DNA of 64,000 bases from Pomacea canaliculata. Its lineage: Eukaryota; Mollusca; Gastropoda; Architaenioglossa; Ampullariidae. The position numbers and the translations under genes were made by a program. The DNA lies in NCBI RefSeq assembly GCF_003073045.1, contig NC_037592.1:3771924-3835923 (forward strand), written 5' to 3'. Shown here piece by piece: positions 60,501-64,000 of this stretch (position 1 is its first letter; each line of letters starts with the position of its first letter). Under the pieces are notes generated by a model that saw only the letters and a program-made list of their open reading frames with translations, did no database searches and had not been told where the DNA came from.

Positions 60501-62409
60501 AGCTCTCATGTAACAGTGGTGGCTCTTGTTATCCACTTCGGTTGAACTTTGAATATTTTTAAGAACTTATGAGTAAATATTTATAAGTTCCAAATTTCAC
60601 CTTGTATAGAGTGGAGTTGATTTTGTTGTTGTTGTTCTTTTGTTTCAAGCATTAATTAGTGCAGAAATAGAGTATTGAAATTAAACAATCACTGATTGTA
60701 GATTTATTGCCAAAATGCTGTAGTGAATTGTGTTGATTTTGAACTGAGTGTTACGTAAAATACAGCTTTGGCAGTTTCTATCATGGATAAGTATGTTGAA
60801 GTGCTTCTTTAACTATTAGTGCTGTTTGATTTAATGTTACAGATCCACATCAGAGGCTGAAATTATTCCACAAGTTAAAAGAAATTTCAAATGTCCATTC
60901 TGTGCGACCTCCACCTGCACATGTCTTACCTCGCAAGGAATATTTTCAGGGTACCCATGTTTCTTTATTCAAAGGCATTTCTTGAACAATTTTTATGAGA
61001 TTTATTCTAATTTTGATATCATGGTTTAACTGGCAGAGTGCTACCATGAAATAACGCTACAAGGCCAGCTACAACTGACAATACAAGAGCTGAAAGAATT
61101 TTGATTAGCAAGAGGTGTGATGGTTTGGAAATCATGAACAGGAAATCATGAACATGAATTTTGTTTTCAGCACAAAAAGAAGAAGCCCAGCAGAGAGAAT
61201 TGGAAAAGCAGGCAGAGGTTCAGACGAAAAAAGGTCGCACGTATGAGTGGCTGCATACACAGGTGGGAGATTTTGACGTTTCCAGCTCTCGCATCAACCC
61301 CGGATCACATGCAGGGGAACATGTAATGACACTAACCTCATCTGATTCAGATTTGTCACGTCAGCAACCTCGATACCAGGTGCGTGTGATTAGTTTTTTT
61401 AAGTGCCTCTTGTTTATAGCTAACTGTAATGTGTTCATGGATATAATTGTGAAATTGTTACACAGTGGTTGCATGTGCTTATATTGCATACTCATGAATA
61501 TCCTTACATTTTGTGTCTTAAAGCAACTTTTCGTTCATGTGTCTTATTTCCAGCGAAGCCCAGATTTAACAGAGTTTGATTCGGCCAGTAACATTGGCAG
61601 ATTTCAGCTGTATCAGCAGGCCCATCGACACAGCATTAGTGGAGATTCATCGTCATTGTCAAGTACCAGTGAAGTTTTTAAATTAGTTTTTCTTCATTTA
61701 TTTTCTTCTCTGTTTGTGTGAGTGTGAATGAGGTAAAGGTAGTCCATTGTTGGGAAGTGAAATTTATAGGGCCTTGGGACCACCATTTTTGTGAGGGCAG
61801 TGCCTAAATTATTTCCATTTACTAACCCTCTTAGGGGTCAGGCACTCATTCAACAGCTGGGTCAATTAGCGAACAAATATGTTATGCTTTGACACAAGTG
61901 ACGTCAGGTATCTAAACAATTAGGTCGCACATTTCTCCTCTGTTCATGTGTGCGCATATGTTAAGAGGTCTTATTGTATCTTTTTTTTTATATAAAGTGC
62001 TGTGAAAGTATATGTTAATATTCTGACCATCTTATTACCTTTTTAATATTTCCCTTTATTCTAAAAATATTTCTTTAATAATAATCATCATTTCTTTTAA
62101 ATGATTCTTTAATATTCACTTATTCTGGGATTTTTTTTCGTTTTAGCTTATACTTATTTTTAAATTTGACTGTTTTAGAATGATAAAAGGTCATTTTTTG
62201 TAATGCAAATATTTTTTCATGAAGTCTCTCCAAATGTTTATGCTTTATTGATCTATTTATTTATTTCAGGTCAGACGACAGTGCTGCCCCCTATCAAGGT
62301 CGGCTCCGATCCCAATAAAAATAATCGAGAAAAAATCTCATGGCGCACAGAACCAGTGAACAAGAGCATTGGTTGGGGTGGTGGCAAAAAGCGAACAACA
62401 AATAACTAA
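42531..62409 (+). CDS. LRRIQ1: LRRIQ1, leucine-rich repeat and IQ domain protein 1 (complete, one junction unresolved)
   Basis: Twenty-eight exons were traced (first 42531-42734, last 62270-62409, stop 62407-62409), about 1,700 aa; human LRRIQ1 has 1,722. Exons 1-4 encode an acidic N-terminus. Exons 5-10 encode a Glu/Lys/Arg-rich coiled coil with an IQ motif, AAVTLQRWYRGYR (end of exon 47295-47434). Exons 50045-50197, 50456-50606, 51296-51489, 52100-52227, 52756-52832 and 53304-53397 carry leucine-rich repeats such as LYMLNLSHNKLTSIHGLD. Orthologue marks include WMKICLPWR with NVRRKKVPRRP, EEWGFKDSRTAELMLQRAKKMK, GRTYEWLHTQVGDFD and QQAHRHS. All intron phases agree except between exon 20 (from 54926) and exon 21 (55587-55692). 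The predicted role is calmodulin binding and scaffolding; vertebrate data hint at ciliated cells, which is inference here. Confidence 0.93.
42767..42808. repeat. TG microsatellite just after LRRIQ1 exon 1
   Basis: An imperfect (GT)n run begins 33 nt past the exon 1 donor. Related short TG runs occur at 43083-43100 and about 57715-57800. Confidence 0.85.
43325..43405 (+). mobile_element. SINE/LINE-type 3' tail fragment
   Basis: The text AAGTGCTTTGAGCCTAC and AACGCTATATAAAAATGC resembles the tail at 8337-8400 and is a common 3' end of animal short retroelements. The body upstream is too eroded to name. Confidence 0.4.
43648..44174. mobile_element. pogo/Tigger-like MITE in LRRIQ1 intron 2
   Basis: The element starts CAGTCAAATCTCCCTACTAT and ends AGGGAAATTTGACTG, inverted repeats of one another, with TA on each side as expected for a Tc1/mariner-pogo insertion. 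Further inside, GGCATAGTAGCGAGAGTGG at the left is answered by GGCATAGTAACGAGAG and GGCATAATACCGAGAG at the right. At 527 bp with no transposase frame it is non-autonomous. The ends and target site look intact, so it may be fairly young. Confidence 0.78.
45724..45725 (+). other. Probable GC splice donor (LRRIQ1 intron 5)
   Basis: The exon 45593-45723 ends AAGAAG followed by GCAAGA. No GT donor occurs before the in-frame stop (about 24 nt on), and a phase-0 junction here joins correctly to the exon at 46263. AG/GCAAG is the usual form of the rare GC-AG introns. Transcript data would settle it. Confidence 0.65.
48408..48590 (+). repeat. 24-bp coding minisatellite in LRRIQ1
   Basis: Seven near-identical 24-nt units encode the octapeptide REEEERKL inside the coiled-coil exon (48381-49196). 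Unit-to-unit differences are only a base or two (for example the third unit ends AGAGAA instead of AGAGAG), so the array expanded recently and probably varies in length among individuals. The number of units is a multiple of three in bases, so gain or loss keeps the frame. Confidence 0.92.
49275..49301. repeat. Poly-T tract
   Basis: A pure T run of about 27 bases lies in the intron after the minisatellite exon. It may be the tail of a minus-strand retroelement, but no body is visible. Confidence 0.8.
50690..50950 (-). mobile_element. Putative tRNA-derived SINE in LRRIQ1 intron
   Basis: On the minus strand, GGGTGGCAGGGAGATCGTTA and then GACTTTCAAACCCAGACTTT look like A- and B-box regions of a tRNA head. 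The body includes GCCACTTACAGTTCATTTTC, and a related piece (GTAAGTGGTCCACAGCCCA) recurs at 63585-63610. The borders are approximate. Confidence 0.45.
54926..55183 (+). other. LRRIQ1 exon 20 with unresolved 3' end
   Basis: The exon opens after TATATGCAG in phase 0, as the preceding exon (54142-54784) requires, and stays open to a TAA at 55183. The next exon (55587-55692) needs phase 2, and no good GT donor in that phase exists in the open stretch. In the +1 frame near 55113-55160 the text reads KQHHRGYCWSSNVGF, faintly like the IQ motif (WRGY) that vertebrate LRRIQ1 has at this place. A missed exon or a small indel would explain this. Confidence 0.5.
58010..58600. other. Unclassified intronic block
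   Basis: This intronic stretch has higher GC than its surroundings and an open frame at 58207-58410 with a hydrophobic run (ITLLVDNQPVLLLLALP). It has no splice sites in phase with LRRIQ1 and no domain I recognise. It may be part of an inserted repeat. Confidence 0.3.
58700..60060 (+). mobile_element. P-element-type transposase relic in LRRIQ1 intron 24
   Basis: Pieces of a P-element transposase occur in order on the + strand. VKFAFQVLSHSVEVE lies near 59117-59165, with INQLFNALNSLSKFSSRTM around 59226-59285. SGLNQVCIENLFSVIPGKG with DNPSPRQFQFFHQ follows in the open frame 59426-59698. HEDKILTYIDGYLAKKIQKK with CPECKEII ends the series around 59775-59865. LNQ-x-x-(L/I)EN-(L/F)FS and the GY-x-AKK...CxxC tail are typical of the family. 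The frame is interrupted several times, no THAP start is preserved and no terminal inverted repeats were found, so it is an inactive fragment. Confidence 0.78.
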
Positions 62410-62536
62410 CTTGATTTTGCCATAATTTTGTGTGCTCGTGGCTAGAAATAAGATTAGAAAATGTTTGCCACCGATACATCAGATTAGAATCGTGTCTGCA
62501 CTGTAGCAATAGATGAAACATTCCATCTTAAAAACG

Positions 62537-62542
62537 AATAAA
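62537..62542 (+). promoter_or_regulatory. Candidate polyadenylation signal of LRRIQ1
   Basis: An AATAAA lies 128 nt beyond the LRRIQ1 stop, a usual distance for a short 3' UTR. Later AATAAA copies near 63170 and 63239 could serve a longer form. Confidence 0.5.
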
Positions 62543-63823
62543 ATATACTCAGTAACCCATAGCGAACTGACAGTATTTTATCTGTTACTTCACAGATCTT
62601 TGCATGATGCATGTAAACAAAGTGTGTTGCAGAAATCACATGTACTGTGCCTGAGAAAGATAGTGTTGGTGGAATGAAAAAGAAACACGATATAGTGCTT
62701 TTATCACTATTCGTTAGTGCATGTTTATGTTTTAACATGCATGTCCTTTTATGTGACATTTGGAGTTCCTGCCTCTCTTGTTTGCCAATTCAAATTTTTT
62801 GAAAATCAAATTAAGATCTGCTTTGGTGCTAATGATGGGCTAGTCATGAGGATAAAGTCATATAGAAAATGCTGCACTGGCCATCACACAAAGCTCCAAA
62901 AAGAGTGTTTTCAGTTTGTTGCAGAATCAAATCAAGTAAAATGTAAACATTTTGTCTGTTGTTTGGAAGTCTATGATGTAAAACAAAACTCTGCAATGCT
63001 GTATTTCCTTTGTACATTTTCTGTCATCATAAGTAAGCCTCTGATCTTCTGAGTACAAATGGCTCAGGTGCGCAGGAACATTAGTATTATCCATAAATGT
63101 CTTGATTAAAATTCATGTGTTGGTTAAAGTGTCACAGTATATTTATATACACAAAGAGAAATAGCAAAATAAATGCAGGCACAACGTTTGTCCCTTGAGT
63201 CAGATGCTGTTATTGAAAATGTCTTGTGTGATGATAAAAATAAAAGTTTCTTATAGTAATTTGCAATGCATTAATTTGTTTTCATTCTTCTTGTTAACAG
63301 CAGAACTGTCACTTAGTAGTCTTCATGCAAAGAGCACGTCTGGAGGCATTTTAAAAAATGAAGGCATTTTAAAAAAAATGAAGGGTTTTTAAAATGAATT
63401 GCTTATATTCACTGCAGTGCAAATGAACACTTCTTTATGTCAATGTGGATGAGCACCATTCAGCCTACATCATTTCAGAAAAAGTCTGGTCCAGAAAAAC
63501 TCTGACCTGAAAAAGAAAAAAAAAATCACAGTAACCTGCTAGAAACTATCTATTCCAGTATAGATAAAGAGCCTAATGGCCATAGTGAAGTGTAAGTGGT
63601 CCACAGCCCAATCCTCTCCTTTCACCCCATTTTACATGCCTTGATAAACCAGGTAGTCAATGTAAGTAGGTGTTAAAATACTAACAGCAATAAAAAAAAG
63701 TGCTTGTTCTTTGAAGAAATAAAACTCAGGGGAAAATATACTTATAAATAAATTAAAATATAAATATTATCTTTTTAAATATCTTTTAACAATTGTAAAT
63801 TTGTCAGGGAAATAAGCACTGAC
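62543..63823. other. Spacer between LRRIQ1 and the convergent minus-strand gene
   Basis: This spacer is AT-rich. It contains a possible alternative LRRIQ1 terminal exon (63301-63391), a SINE-like fragment around 63555-63665 and short A-runs. It also holds the right-hand intron of the minus-strand gene. No other gene is visible. Confidence 0.45.
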
Positions 63824-63986
63824 CTCTCTTCCTGCCTTCTGACCAATGGTCAGACATATTACTGACATCTGCATCCCAGTCCAGCTCAGCTTTCAAATCC
63901 CCTGACCTCATGAGGTCAAAGGTGTGATGCATCCACTGGCTGGCAGATTCTTCACCATCAGGATCAAAATCTTGGGATGTCAGGAT
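63824..63986 (-). CDS. Internal exon of an unidentified minus-strand gene
   Basis: Between an acceptor (CCTCCACAG) and a donor (AGAGAG/GTCAGT) on the minus strand lies 163 nt with one open frame, about 54 residues, phase 0 to 1. It includes SQDFDPDGEESASQWMHHTF, then DLMRSGDLKAELDWDADVSN and MSDHWSEGRKR. The acidic, Trp-containing composition and varied codon use look like real protein, not chance. I do not recognise the family. The gene continues beyond the window on its 5' side; its next exon toward the 3' side was not found here. Confidence 0.6.
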
Positions 63987-64000
63987 CTGTGGAGGGACAC

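Noticed and set aside
1-64000. Retroviral, LTR, Polinton or other virus-derived elements
   Set aside because: No protease-integrase, capsid, envelope or family-B polymerase motifs and no paired long terminal repeats were seen; the reverse-transcriptase text at 9 kb is LINE-type.

Overview
The window reads as nuclear DNA of an intron-rich, AT-rich invertebrate, most likely a mollusc. The mollusc call is an inference from three things: tRNA-derived SINE-like repeats with a pyrimidine-rich core, LINE, P-element and pogo-type debris, and animal-type genes split into many short exons. Coding parts were found by following reading frame, GT/AG splice sites and intron phase across the introns. For four of the six main gene models the phases close; the other two are a frame-broken duplicate and one model with a single unresolved junction.

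Layout. (1) 1-15.3 kb holds three tandem epoxide-hydrolase-4-like (alpha/beta hydrolase) genes on the + strand. Copy A is cut by the window start, copy B is complete (358 aa), and copy C has two frame breaks, although its middle exons match copy B base for base. Copies B and C lie in a recent segmental duplication that begins in the 3' flank of the preceding copy. A SINE-like insertion and a LINE remnant (8.3-10.2 kb) separate them. (2) 17.5-25.4 kb is a complete minus-strand SLC13-type sodium/dicarboxylate-citrate cotransporter: 14 exons, 580 aa, both SNT motifs and the family signature. Its introns hold a decayed copy of its own exon 9 and two copies of a repeat that carries a 13-bp stem-loop. 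(3) 30.4-31.8 kb is a complete LITAF-domain gene of 144 aa on the + strand. (4) 32-42.5 kb is gene-poor and contains broken pieces of a THAP-containing, transposon-type protein on the minus strand. (5) 42.5-62.4 kb is the + strand orthologue of LRRIQ1, 28 recognised coding exons and about 1,700 aa, with Glu/Lys-rich coiled coil, IQ motif, leucine-rich repeats and the conserved C-terminal blocks. Its introns carry a pogo-like MITE and a P-element transposase relic, and one intron appears to use a GC donor. (6) At 63.8-64.0 kb there is one exon of an unidentified minus-strand gene that converges on LRRIQ1.

The genes do not form a pathway. They are independent: a membrane-anchored hydrolase family, a plasma-membrane carboxylate transporter, an endosomal/lysosomal membrane zinc-domain protein and a large calmodulin-binding-type protein. 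No virus-derived element, CRISPR array, rRNA or tRNA gene was recognised. All identities are by eye from conserved motifs; no search or alignment was run.
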